Origin: Bacillota bacterium
Lineage (GTDB): Bacteria > Bacillota > Clostridia > Lachnospirales > Lachnospiraceae
Direction of reading: 5' to 3'
DNA length: 64,000 bases
Assembly: GCA_023391695.1 (NCBI GenBank)
Contig: JAEWAK010000073.1
Location: forward strand, 62,001 to 126,000
This document shows, in pieces, positions 43,208-51,643 of this stretch; position 1 is the first letter of the stretch; the number at the start of each line of letters is the position of its first letter. Made by a program: the position numbers and the translations under genes. The notes beneath the pieces were generated by a model. It ran no database searches. It saw only the letters and a list, made by a program, of their open reading frames with translations, and was not told the DNA's origin.

Positions 43208-43978
43208 ATGAGCGTACAGTTGCTAGACAAGACAAGAAAGATTAACAAACTATTACACAATAATAATTCCCATAAGGTTGTCTTTAATGATATCTGTGAA
43301 GTATTAAGTGAAATCTTGGAATCCAATATTCTTGTGATTAGTAAAAAGGGAAAAGTATTAGGAATTAAGAACAGGGATGATATCACTGAAATTAAAGAAT
43401 TAATTAAAGACGCGGTTGGCGGATATATTGATCAATTATTGAATGAAAGATTGTTGAATATTTTATCCACCAAAGAGAATGTTAATTTGCTTACCTTGGG
43501 CTTTGAATTTGGGCAGGAGAACAATTATCAGGCAATTATTAATCCGATTGATATTGCAGGAGAAAGGCTTGGTACTTTATTCTTATATAAGAGCAGCAAA
43601 CAATATGATCTGGATGATATTATTTTAAGTGAATATGGGACTACTGTTGTCGGTCTGGAAATGATGCGCTCCGTGAATGAAGAAAATGCCGAGGAAAACC
43701 GTAAGGTTCAGATAGTAAAATCAGCAATCAGTACATTATCTTTTTCTGAGTTGGAGGCAATTATTCATATATTTGAAGAACTGGAAGGCAATGAAGGTAT
43801 TTTAGTTGCCAGCAAAATTGCGGACAGGGTCGGTATTACCAGGTCTGTTATAGTGAATGCTCTCAGAAAGTTTGAAAGTGCGGGTGTTATAGAATCCAGG
43901 TCCTCCGGAATGAAAGGTACTTATATAAAAGTTCTGAATGATGTAGTTTTTGACGAAATACGAAAATTGAATAAATAA
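43208..43978 (+). CDS. codY: GTP-sensing transcriptional pleiotropic regulator CodY
   Basis: CodY represses amino-acid, motility and stationary-phase genes when branched-chain amino acids and GTP are high. The 256-residue protein starts S-V-Q-L-L-D-K-T-R-K-I-N, has the GAF domain (about 1-160) and a C-terminal winged helix with A-S-K-I-A-D-R-V-G-I-T-R-S-V-I-V-N-A-L. The frame is open from GTG 43184, but ATG 43208 begins the canonical protein and GGGAGG lies 7 nt upstream. A clear terminator follows. In Bacillus codY also directly precedes flgB. Confidence 0.96.
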   Translation: MSVQLLDKTRKINKLLHNNNSHKVVFNDICEVLSEILESNILVISKKGKVLGIKNRDDITEIKELIKDAVGGYIDQLLNERLLNILSTKENVNLLTLGFEFGQENNYQAIINPIDIAGERLGTLFLYKSSKQYDLDDIILSEYGTTVVGLEMMRSVNEENAEENRKVQIVKSAISTLSFSELEAIIHIFEELEGNEGILVASKIADRVGITRSVIVNALRKFESAGVIESRSSGMKGTYIKVLNDVVFDEIRKLNK

Positions 43979-44097
43979 TAAGAATAATGTATTTTATAAA
44001 TATTTAGAAAATTATAAGAATTTATTTTTAAATACAATAAATTATGGCATAAGAATGGTTTACGTTGAAAAATTTAAATATTAAACGACATTTGCAG

Positions 44098-44138
44098 GAG
44101 GATTTATGAGGAATTTCGACTTATAAATCCTCTTTTTT
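44098..44138 (+). terminator. Rho-independent terminator after codY
   Basis: A 10-bp perfect stem, GAGGATTTAT (44098-44107) with ATAAATCCTC (44123-44132), has a 15-nt loop and is followed by TTTTTT. It separates codY from the flagellar operon, so motility genes need their own promoter. Confidence 0.92.
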
Positions 44139-44180
44139 GATATAATATTACATTATTTTGCGATAAAATTTTACATTTTA

Positions 44181-44189
44181 TGATATAAT
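44181..44189 (+). promoter_or_regulatory. Probable promoter of the flagellar operon (extended -10)
   Basis: TGATATAAT, an extended -10 (TGN plus TATAAT at 44184-44189), lies about 80 nt before the flgB ATG. No good -35 is at 17 nt; GATAAA (16 nt away) is weak, as an extended -10 allows. A second TATAAT is at 44140-44145, inside or next to the terminator tail. No sigma-D-type GCCGATAT was found. Confidence 0.5.
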
Positions 44190-44269
44190 AGTACTAGTTG
44201 AACAAAATTTGCTTGTTTTTTTGTCATATTATAATTATAATTATTACCAGATACGAAAGGAGTGTAAAT

Positions 44270-44659
44270 ATGACAGGTTCAAATGCATTTAATTATATCA
44301 ATATTCTAAACAAAGCTGCAGATGCCAGTTGGACAAGAAATGAATTGCTGACGAATAATTTGGCGAATGTAAGTACCCCTGATTATAAAAGAAAGGACAT
44401 TGAATTTCAGACTTATTTGGCAAGAGAACTTAGGGGAAAAGGAAATCTGGACCAGAAAGTTGCTAAGGCAGACCTTAACTCATTAGAAGCGACCGTATAT
44501 ACAGACCACTCCTCCTTAAGCTACCGTTTTGACGGAAATAATGTGGATATCGATACGGAATCAGCGAATCTGGCCGAAACTCAGATCAGGTATTATGCAT
44601 TACTCGATGCCATGACTCAGGAATTTAGCAGAATCAAGTCGGTTTTAACAAATAATTAG
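44270..44659 (+). CDS. flgB: Flagellar basal-body rod protein FlgB
   Basis: FlgB is the proximal rod subunit, exported by the flagellar type III apparatus. The 129-residue protein has the N-terminal rod motif N-L-A-N-V-S-T-P-D-Y-K-R-K-D and the C-terminal heptad-like A-E-T-Q-I-R-Y-Y-A-L. The frame is open to 44198, but AAAGGAG lies just before ATG 44270, which gives the normal length. It is the first gene of the operon, 11 nt before flgC. Confidence 0.95.
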   Translation: MTGSNAFNYINILNKAADASWTRNELLTNNLANVSTPDYKRKDIEFQTYLARELRGKGNLDQKVAKADLNSLEATVYTDHSSLSYRFDGNNVDIDTESANLAETQIRYYALLDAMTQEFSRIKSVLTNN

Positions 44660-44670
44660 GAGGGTGCCAT

Positions 44671-45111
44671 ATGTCTATAATAAATGGAATGAATGTCAGT
44701 GCGAGCGGAATGACTGCCCAGAGACTTAGAATGGACATCATATCACAGAATATAGCAAATGTTAATACGACCAGAGATGAGAATGGGGAAGCATACAGAC
44801 GTAAGACGGTTGTATTTGCTGAAAAAGGTACGGATTCTTTTGCCGGTGTATTAAACAGTAAAACCGGTGCAAGAGTTGGTAACGGTGTAAAGGTAACCGA
44901 GATTACCGAAGATACGAAGACACCTTTAAACTTAGTGTATGATCCGTCCCATCCGGATGCGGACGAAGACGGGTATGTAGCTTACCCGAATATCAATACG
45001 GTAACGGAAATGACGAATTTAATTGATGCAAGCAGAGCATATGAAGCAAATATAACGGCCTTTAATGCCACAAAGAACATGGCTTTAAAAGGATTAGAAG
45101 TAGGGAAATAA
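44671..45111 (+). CDS. flgC: Flagellar basal-body rod protein FlgC
   Basis: FlgC is a rod subunit of 146 residues. It has the N-terminal S-A-S-G-M-T-A-Q-R-L-R-M-D-I-I-S-Q-N-I-A-N-V-N-T signature, a central Y-P-N-I-N-T-V-T-E-M-T-N-L-I-D-A segment and the C-terminal S-R-A-Y-E-A-N helix shared by rod and hook proteins. AGGAGGG precedes ATG 44671, and fliE follows after 13 nt. Confidence 0.97.
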   Translation: MSIINGMNVSASGMTAQRLRMDIISQNIANVNTTRDENGEAYRRKTVVFAEKGTDSFAGVLNSKTGARVGNGVKVTEITEDTKTPLNLVYDPSHPDADEDGYVAYPNINTVTEMTNLIDASRAYEANITAFNATKNMALKGLEVGK

Positions 45112-45124
45112 TAGGGGGTAATAT

Positions 45125-45436
45125 ATGGACATCGCATTATTAAACGGCATATCAAATCTTAGTACTTTTAACAAAGATACTTCTACAGTTAGTAAAACTA
45201 ATAAAAACGAAACATTTGAAAATCTGTTTCAATCAGCACTCTCAATGGTAAAAAATACGAATAATCTGACCAATGCTGCAGAGGAAGCGGAGATATCCTA
45301 TGCATTAGGCTTTACTGACAATACCCATGAACTCCAGGTTGCGCAGCAGAAAGCCAATCTTTCACTGCAATACACGGTGGCAGTAAGAAATAAGGTATTA
45401 GAATCTTATAGAGAGATCATGAATCTCCAATTCTAA
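45125..45436 (+). CDS. fliE: Flagellar hook-basal body protein FliE
   Basis: FliE joins the MS ring to the rod and is needed for export of rod proteins. The 103-residue protein has F-E-N-L-F-Q-S-A-L in the middle, the A-E-x-A-E-I-S-Y-A-L stretch and the conserved C-terminal L-S-L-Q-Y-T-V-A-V-R-N-K-V-L-E-S-Y-R-E-I-M motif. A GGGGG site precedes ATG 45125. Confidence 0.95.
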   Translation: MDIALLNGISNLSTFNKDTSTVSKTNKNETFENLFQSALSMVKNTNNLTNAAEEAEISYALGFTDNTHELQVAQQKANLSLQYTVAVRNKVLESYREIMNLQF

Positions 45437-45460
45437 CTCGATGACTAGAGGAGCAGTAAC

Positions 45461-47059
45461 ATGGTAGACAAACTAAAACAGATACCGGTTCAGCTATTGA
45501 ATCAATGGAATAAGTACTCCAGCAAGCAGAAGACAATTATTATCAGCGTAATTGCAACTGTCTTTTTGGCGTTGATTATCTTAGTAACATTTATGAACAG
45601 GACACAATATCAAACTTTAATTATAAATGAAACGACCAAAGATGCAAGTGCTGTTGCAAAACTCTTAGAGGATGAAGGTATCGCATACAAACTCGACGAC
45701 AGTGATAAGGTTACCATTTTGGTAGACAAGAAGAGATATTCGGATGCTCTTCTGCTGGTATACAGCAGCGATGTTCCTACCTCCGGATTAACCATGGATC
45801 AGCTGATGAGTAATGATTTGAGTACTACGAACAGCGACCGGAATTTAAAGAACCACCTGTACATACAATCCGAAATCAGAAAATATTTAATTACAATGAC
45901 TGGAATTAAGGAAGCTCAGGTTACTTATGTACCCCAGGAAAATACGTACAGTGTTTTGTCTGATAAGCAGGATTTACCGGCCAGTGTAGCATTAACCATT
46001 ACAGATCAATTTGATATATCTACTGCCCAAGCAGTAGCAGAATATGTTGCTGCGGCTATCGGCAATGAATCTACAGAGAAAATTAAGGTTATTGACCAGA
46101 ACGGTAATCTGTTATTTGGCGGCAAAGATGACTTGTATTCGGGAAGTGCCGGCTCTGTCTTGGAATATCGTGAAAAACTTCAAAATACGTATAATAACAA
46201 TATATATATGCTGATGATGAAATTAGGCTACGACGATGTACAGCCTATGTTTAATTGGGCGCTCAATATGGACAAGGTAACGGAACTGTACACGGAGCAG
46301 ATACCGGCGGAAGGATCGGATCAGGGCTTATATAAAAGTTATTATTCTTATGAAGCGCAAAATACCAGCAATAGCGCCGGCGGGACACCGGGAACCGATT
46401 CCAATGACGAATCTTCTTATCAGGTTGAGACAGATGGTAACCAGGGTTCCTCTACTTCCACGGTCCAGATTGATTATCTGCCAAGTGAAAGGGTTACCAA
46501 TACGGAATATGAAATTGGCGCCGTCATACCGGAGCAATCGTCCGGAAGTATTGTATGCACCCGGGTTGTAACTTATAAAGAAGAAGAACTTAAGGCCCAG
46601 GGCTTGTTAGACGGTACAACCTTTGACCAGTATGCGCTGGAGAATAAAGACAGAACACCTATACAAATCGGTGAAGATATTTATAATGCGGTATCCCTTG
46701 CAACGGGTATTCCGGCAGACCGGTTATCCATCATTGCATATGACCAGCCGGTATTCGTGCCGCAGGACTCCAATGCAAGAGGATGGACCTTCTATCTGCA
46801 GATCATCCTTGCGATACTGATCGTTGCCTTATTATTATATGTAGTATTTAAGGGTACCTCACCGGTTGAAGTAACGGAACTGGAACCGGAATTATCGGTG
46901 GAACAGCTTTTAGCTACAACGAAAGAGAACCAGTCCTTAGATGATATTGAATTTAGTGAAAAGTCAGAAACCAAGAAGATGATAGAAAAGTTTGTGGACG
47001 AGAATCCGGATGCGGTTGCTCAATTATTGCGGAACTGGCTGAATGACGAATGGGGTTAA
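45461..47059 (+). CDS. fliF: Flagellar MS-ring protein FliF
   Basis: FliF forms the membrane and supramembrane ring on which the motor is built. The 532-residue protein has one helix near each end (about 25-45 and 445-465). Between them is a ring-building region with a YscJ-like part (A-V-A-K-L-L-E-D-E-G-I-A-Y) and a Ser/Thr/Gly-rich loop (about 295-340). The C-terminal cytoplasmic tail should bind FliG. AGGAG precedes ATG 45461. Confidence 0.96.
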   Translation: MVDKLKQIPVQLLNQWNKYSSKQKTIIISVIATVFLALIILVTFMNRTQYQTLIINETTKDASAVAKLLEDEGIAYKLDDSDKVTILVDKKRYSDALLLVYSSDVPTSGLTMDQLMSNDLSTTNSDRNLKNHLYIQSEIRKYLITMTGIKEAQVTYVPQENTYSVLSDKQDLPASVALTITDQFDISTAQAVAEYVAAAIGNESTEKIKVIDQNGNLLFGGKDDLYSGSAGSVLEYREKLQNTYNNNIYMLMMKLGYDDVQPMFNWALNMDKVTELYTEQIPAEGSDQGLYKSYYSYEAQNTSNSAGGTPGTDSNDESSYQVETDGNQGSSTSTVQIDYLPSERVTNTEYEIGAVIPEQSSGSIVCTRVVTYKEEELKAQGLLDGTTFDQYALENKDRTPIQIGEDIYNAVSLATGIPADRLSIIAYDQPVFVPQDSNARGWTFYLQIILAILIVALLLYVVFKGTSPVEVTELEPELSVEQLLATTKENQSLDDIEFSEKSETKKMIEKFVDENPDAVAQLLRNWLNDEWG

Positions 47060-47076
47060 TATAAGGAGGAAACAAA

Positions 47077-48087
47077 ATGGCTAAGAATAGTGAGATTACA
47101 GGGGTACAAAAAGCGGCCGTATTACTGATTGCCCTTGGACCGGAAAAGTCAGCCAGTATATTTAAACACCTCAAAGAAGATGAAATAGAGCAGCTTACTT
47201 TGGAAATTGCCAATACCCGTAGTGTTTCACCGGCTACGAAAGAGCAGGTCCTGGATGAATTTTATGAAATTTGTCTGGCGCAGCAATATATTGCCGAAGG
47301 CGGTATCGCTTATGCCAAAGAACTTTTGGAAAAAGCTTTGGGTGAAGAAAAAGCAAAAGATGTTATTGGCAAGCTGACTGCATCCTTACAGGTTCGTCCG
47401 TTTGAATTCGTAAGAAAAACCGATGCAAGCCAGATGCTGAACTTTATACAGGATGAACATCCGCAGACGATAGCACTTATTTTGTCCTATCTTTCCTCAG
47501 GACAGGCCTCTTCCATCATATCTGCCCTGCCGCCCGATAAGCAGGCCGATGTAGCGAAACGTATTGCTCAGATGGACCGTACTTCGCCGGATGTTATTAA
47601 GGAAGTGGAAAGAGTGCTGGAACGAAAGTTATCTTCGTTGGTAAATCAGGATTATACCATTGTAGGTGGTGTGGATTCCATCGTAGCAATTCTGAATACT
47701 GTTGACCGCGGAACAGAAAAACATATTATGGAAACCTTGGAAATTGAAGAACCTGAATTGGCAGATGAGATCAGAAGAAAGATGTTCGTATTCGAAGATA
47801 TTCTTTCTCTTGATGATAAATCCATACAGAGAGTTCTCAGGGAAGTTGATAATAATGAACTGGCTGTGGCATTAAAGGGCTCCAATGAAGAAGTACAGAC
47901 GGTTATATTTAACAATCTTTCAAAACGTCTTGCTTCAATGATCCGGGAAGATATGGAATTTATGGGTCCTGTCAGATTAAAAGATGTGGAAGAAGCTCAG
48001 CAGAAGATTGTTAATATCATAAGGAAATTAGAAGACTCCGCTGAAATTATCATATCCAGAGGTGGAGGTGACGAGATTATTGTCTAA
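47077..48087 (+). CDS. fliG: Flagellar motor switch protein FliG
   Basis: FliG is the rotor component that contacts the stator. The 336-residue protein has the G-V-Q-K-A-A-V-L-L-I-A-L-G N-terminus, the E-H-P-Q-T-I-A-L-I-L-S-Y-L middle motif, and a C-terminal torque domain with charged residues in the M-F-V-F-E-D-I-L-S-L-D-D-K-S-I-Q-R-V-L-R-E-V region. AAGGAGG precedes the start. Its end overlaps the fliH start by 8 nt. Confidence 0.97.
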   Translation: MAKNSEITGVQKAAVLLIALGPEKSASIFKHLKEDEIEQLTLEIANTRSVSPATKEQVLDEFYEICLAQQYIAEGGIAYAKELLEKALGEEKAKDVIGKLTASLQVRPFEFVRKTDASQMLNFIQDEHPQTIALILSYLSSGQASSIISALPPDKQADVAKRIAQMDRTSPDVIKEVERVLERKLSSLVNQDYTIVGGVDSIVAILNTVDRGTEKHIMETLEIEEPELADEIRRKMFVFEDILSLDDKSIQRVLREVDNNELAVALKGSNEEVQTVIFNNLSKRLASMIREDMEFMGPVRLKDVEEAQQKIVNIIRKLEDSAEIIISRGGGDEIIV

Positions 48088-48907
48088 TGTGATCAAATCA
48101 AGATTTATCTATGTAAATGACGGTAAGAAAATAATCGATTCCAACGAAAAAAGTGAACAATTCCGTTTAATAAATCTGAACAGGAAATTTAATGATCGTT
48201 CTGCCCGGGGAGAAACGGCAGCTGCGGCAGAAGAAGATAACGGGACTTTTATGGAAGGGTTAGAAGTAACCGTGATCGATAAAGTTTCCTCTGAGGAAGA
48301 AGAGGAATTATTAAGGCAAAAACGGGAACAAATCCTGGAAGGTGCCAAAGAGCAGGCAGCACAGATTTTAAAGGAAGCGGAAGCCGAGGCGAAAAAGGCA
48401 AGTGAAATCCTTTACGAGGAAGCAAGAAATAAGGGGTACCAGGACGGAATGCAGAAAGGTATGGCTGAAATTTCGGAAAAAGAAAAAGAATTATCCGATT
48501 TAATCAAACAGCAGAATCAGGATTATTTAACCCGGATCAATGATCTGGAACCGGAGTTTGCCAAGGTAACAGCTATGCTGATTGAAAAAATTACAGGAAT
48601 AATGGTGGAAGATAAAAAGGATGTAATCCATTATTTGATACATAAGGCCATAATAAATGCGGATAACAGCAAGTCCTATGTAATAAGGATCTCAAGTGAC
48701 GATTATGATTTTGTTTTGTCGAAAAAGCAGGAATTGCAAAACCTTGTAAAGCAAGAAGTGGAGGTAGACGTTGCCCTGGATAAGGATCTGAATAAAAATC
48801 AATGCATGATCGAAACCGATACCAGCATTATCGATTGCAGTCTGGATGTCCAATTGAATCATTTAATACAGGATATCAAACTTCTTTCCTGCAATCAATC
48901 CGTTTAA
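48080..48907 (+). CDS. fliH: Flagellar assembly protein FliH
   Basis: FliH is a cytoplasmic regulator that binds the export ATPase FliI. The N-terminal half is charged. A long Ala/Glu/Lys coiled coil follows (about 75-150, A-E-A-E-A-K-K-A-S-E), and a C-terminal domain ends with D-T-S-I-I-D-C-S-L-D. TTG 48080 is preferred because GGAGGTG is correctly spaced before it and it begins M-S-N-V-I-K-S-R; a longer frame from GTG 48062 lacks a ribosome binding site. This gives 275 residues. Confidence 0.9.
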   Translation: MSNVIKSRFIYVNDGKKIIDSNEKSEQFRLINLNRKFNDRSARGETAAAAEEDNGTFMEGLEVTVIDKVSSEEEEELLRQKREQILEGAKEQAAQILKEAEAEAKKASEILYEEARNKGYQDGMQKGMAEISEKEKELSDLIKQQNQDYLTRINDLEPEFAKVTAMLIEKITGIMVEDKKDVIHYLIHKAIINADNSKSYVIRISSDDYDFVLSKKQELQNLVKQEVEVDVALDKDLNKNQCMIETDTSIIDCSLDVQLNHLIQDIKLLSCNQSV

Positions 48908-48951
48908 TTTTACAGGTGCGTTTTTACCTATACATATGATGGGAGCCGGTT

Positions 48952-50262
48952 ATGATTACAGTAGATTTTAATAAGTACAGGAGTTTGCTCGACAAAACCT
49001 ATGAGAAATCCCTGGGTAAAGTTGTTAAAGTAGTAGGTCTGACCATCGAATCCATTGGGCCGAAAGCGAACCTGAATGATTTATGCCTGATTGTTTCTAA
49101 GGATAGGAAACAGACCGTTATGGCAGAAGTGGTAGGATTCCGTGACGACCGTATTTTGTTAATGCCCTATGGTAATGTTGAAGGGGTCGGAATCGGGAGT
49201 ACGGTAGAATCCACGAAAGAACCGTTAAAAGTGGCTGTTGGGGACAGTCTTCTCGGTAAAACCCTGGATGGTTTGGGAAAACCGATTGATAATACACAGA
49301 TCGAGCTGAACGAGGGGTATTCCGTAGAAGCGGAACCTCCCGACCCTATGAAACGTAAATTAATTGATCAGGTACTTCCTTTAGGGGTAAAAGCGGTTGA
49401 TGCCATGATTACCGTTGGAAAAGGCCAGAGAATAGGAATTTTTGCCGGCAGCGGAGTGGGTAAAAGCACACTGCTTGGAATGTTTGCGAGAAATACAAAG
49501 GCGGATATTAATGTAATCGCATTAATTGGTGAACGTGGCAGGGAAGTAAAGGAATTTATAGAAAGAGATTTAGGCGAAGAAGGTTTAAAGCGTTCCGTAG
49601 TGGTGGTTGCCACATCGGATAAACCGGCGCTGATCCGTAAAAAGGCGGCAAAAACCGCAACCGCAATCGCGGAATATTTCAGGGATCAGGGTAGAGATGT
49701 TTTGCTGATGATGGATTCCCTCACCCGTTTTTCCATGGCGCAAAGGGAAATTGGCCTTGCTTCGGGCGAACCGCCGGTTTCCAGGGGTTATCCCCCCAGT
49801 GTTTATTCTGAAATGCCTAAATTACTGGAACGGGCAGGTAACTCTGAAAAAGGTTCCATAACCGGTTTATATACCGTGTTGGTGGATGGCGATGATTTTA
49901 ACGAACCGATTACCGATACGGCAAGGGGGATTTTGGACGGACACATTATGCTGACCAGAAAACTTGCAAATAAGAACCATTATCCTGCCATTGATGTTTT
50001 GCAAAGTATTTCCCGTGTTATGTCATCCATTGTTATGGCTGAGCATAAAGCTTTGGCAGGCAAACTGAAAATGGTTTTGGCAACTTACGGTGAAGCGGAA
50101 GATCTGATTAATATTGGTGCGTATAAAAGCGGTTCCAATAAAAATATTGATTATGCCATATCAAAAATTGATGCGGTAAATGAGTTCCTGCGGCAGGAGG
50201 TTAATGATAAGCAGGAATTTAGCCAAATCGTAGAATCATTAGAGGAGCTCTTTAAGGAATAG
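48952..50262 (+). CDS. fliI: Flagellum-specific ATPase FliI
   Basis: FliI is the hexameric ATPase of flagellar type III export, related to the F1 beta subunit. The 436-residue protein has Walker A G-S-G-V-G-K-S-T (about 166-173), the A-L-I-G-E-R-G-R-E-V segment, Walker B L-L-M-M-D-S-L-T-R near 240, and E-R-A-G near 286. An ATGGGAG ribosome binding site precedes ATG 48952, after a small AGGT/ACCT stem. fliJ follows after 8 nt. Confidence 0.97.
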   Translation: MITVDFNKYRSLLDKTYEKSLGKVVKVVGLTIESIGPKANLNDLCLIVSKDRKQTVMAEVVGFRDDRILLMPYGNVEGVGIGSTVESTKEPLKVAVGDSLLGKTLDGLGKPIDNTQIELNEGYSVEAEPPDPMKRKLIDQVLPLGVKAVDAMITVGKGQRIGIFAGSGVGKSTLLGMFARNTKADINVIALIGERGREVKEFIERDLGEEGLKRSVVVVATSDKPALIRKKAAKTATAIAEYFRDQGRDVLLMMDSLTRFSMAQREIGLASGEPPVSRGYPPSVYSEMPKLLERAGNSEKGSITGLYTVLVDGDDFNEPITDTARGILDGHIMLTRKLANKNHYPAIDVLQSISRVMSSIVMAEHKALAGKLKMVLATYGEAEDLINIGAYKSGSNKNIDYAISKIDAVNEFLRQEVNDKQEFSQIVESLEELFKE

Positions 50263-50270
50263 GTGACTGA

Positions 50271-50720
50271 ATGACAAAATTTATCTATCAAATGGAAAAT
50301 ATTTTATCAATCAAATATAAAATGGAAGATCAGGCAAAGATATCCTATGGTTTAGCCCGTGTAAAACTAAACGAAGAAGAAGATAAATTATTTGCCCTTA
50401 AGAATAAAGCTAATTTATATCAGGATAAGAAGAGAAATTTAATGCAGTCAAAACTAAAGCTGTTTGAGATCCGGAAATGTGAAGAGGCCATAGAAATTAC
50501 CAAGCATCACATAACCCTGCAGCAGATAGCGGTAAAAAAAGCGGAAAAACAGCTGGAAAATGCAAGATTGCGGCTAAATGCAGCCATGATGGAGCGGAAA
50601 ACACATGAAAAGCTGAAAGAAAATGCATTAAATGAATTTTTTATTGAGTATGAAGCAGAGCAAAGAAAAGAAATAGATGAATTAGTTAGTTATAAATATA
50701 ATAGTCCTGCCAATTATTAG
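50271..50720 (+). CDS. fliJ: Flagellar export protein FliJ
   Basis: FliJ is a small coiled-coil stalk protein that couples FliI to FlhA. Nearly all 149 residues are predicted helix with a high content of Lys, Glu, Gln and Leu, and F-x-Y-x-M-E-N-I-L at the start as in other FliJ proteins. The sequence is poorly conserved, so the name rests on length, composition and the position between fliI and ylxF/fliK. Confidence 0.85.
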   Translation: MTKFIYQMENILSIKYKMEDQAKISYGLARVKLNEEEDKLFALKNKANLYQDKKRNLMQSKLKLFEIRKCEEAIEITKHHITLQQIAVKKAEKQLENARLRLNAAMMERKTHEKLKENALNEFFIEYEAEQRKEIDELVSYKYNSPANY

Positions 50721-50731
50721 GAGGAAAGAAA

Positions 50732-51565
50732 ATGGCAAAAAAGAATAAGGAACTTGACAACAATGAAAATGAAAAAAGCGCAGGCAGTAGAATCATAGCG
50801 GCTATAATCGTAATATTTATTGTTCTGATCTGGCTGGCTGTTTTTGCGGTTTTGATAAAGCTGGATGTCGGCGGGTTTGGTAATTCAATCCTCAGGCCGC
50901 TGCTTAAAGATGTACCGATTGTTAACAAAATTCTTCCTAATGTTCCTGAAGATCAGATTGCATATGAGAACGATTATCCATATTCCAACCTGGAAGAAGC
51001 CATTGCCCGCATTAAGGAACTGGAAGCCTTAAATGACAGTTTAACCCAGGACGATACTTCCGATGCGGATAAAATGAAACAATTACAGGCTGAGGTGGAC
51101 AGGCTGAAAGTATTTGAAGAGAACCAGAAGGCCTTCGAAGAACGGGTAAAAGAGTTTGATGAGAATGTGGTTTTTGCAGAACAGGCACCTGACATAGAAG
51201 AATATAAAACTTACTATGAAAGTATTGATCCGACCAATGCGGAAGAAATCTACAGGCAGGTAGTTGAACAACAGCAATATTCGGAGGCGATCAAGGCGAA
51301 AGCGGATATTTACCGGAAGATGAAACCGGCGGAAGCAGCCGCCATACTTGAAACCATGACGGCTGATATCGATTTGGTATCAGAGATGCTTTTAACCATG
51401 AGGGCTACGGAAAGTTCCCTTATCTTGGCTGAGATGGATCCGACTGCGGCAGCCAAGATTACGAAAAAGATGTTCGACATGGATGCGGAAAAGGTACGGC
51501 AGAACAGTTATAGTTCAGATGCAGGCAGCGCAGAAAATACTGCCGATAGTACGGCAGGTAATTGA
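50732..51565 (+). CDS. YlxF/MotE-like flagellar membrane protein
   Basis: The 277-residue protein has a basic N-terminus, one transmembrane helix (about 19-44), an extended coiled coil (about 90-150) and a C-terminal helical domain. That domain contains Y-R-K-M-K-P-A-E-A-A-A-I-L-E-T-M and L-A-E-M-D-P-T-A-A-A-K-I-T-K-K-M, which is the MgtE-N/MotE-type pattern. In Bacillus ylxF has the same place between fliJ and fliK. The exact role is not known; family members are proposed chaperones of motor or export parts. AGGAGG precedes ATG 50732. Confidence 0.8.
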   Translation: MAKKNKELDNNENEKSAGSRIIAAIIVIFIVLIWLAVFAVLIKLDVGGFGNSILRPLLKDVPIVNKILPNVPEDQIAYENDYPYSNLEEAIARIKELEALNDSLTQDDTSDADKMKQLQAEVDRLKVFEENQKAFEERVKEFDENVVFAEQAPDIEEYKTYYESIDPTNAEEIYRQVVEQQQYSEAIKAKADIYRKMKPAEAAAILETMTADIDLVSEMLLTMRATESSLILAEMDPTAAAKITKKMFDMDAEKVRQNSYSSDAGSAENTADSTAGN

Positions 51566-51643
51566 TTTACATTGGCTTATGCCGGTATTTTCATTCAGAT
51601 ACCGCTTAAGTATACATATTACAAAAGAAAGGAGGAGATGCAA

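Noticed and set aside
44139..44269. Sigma-D flagellar promoter before flgB
   Set aside because: No TAAA-N15-GCCGATAT-like sequence was found; only an extended -10 is visible.
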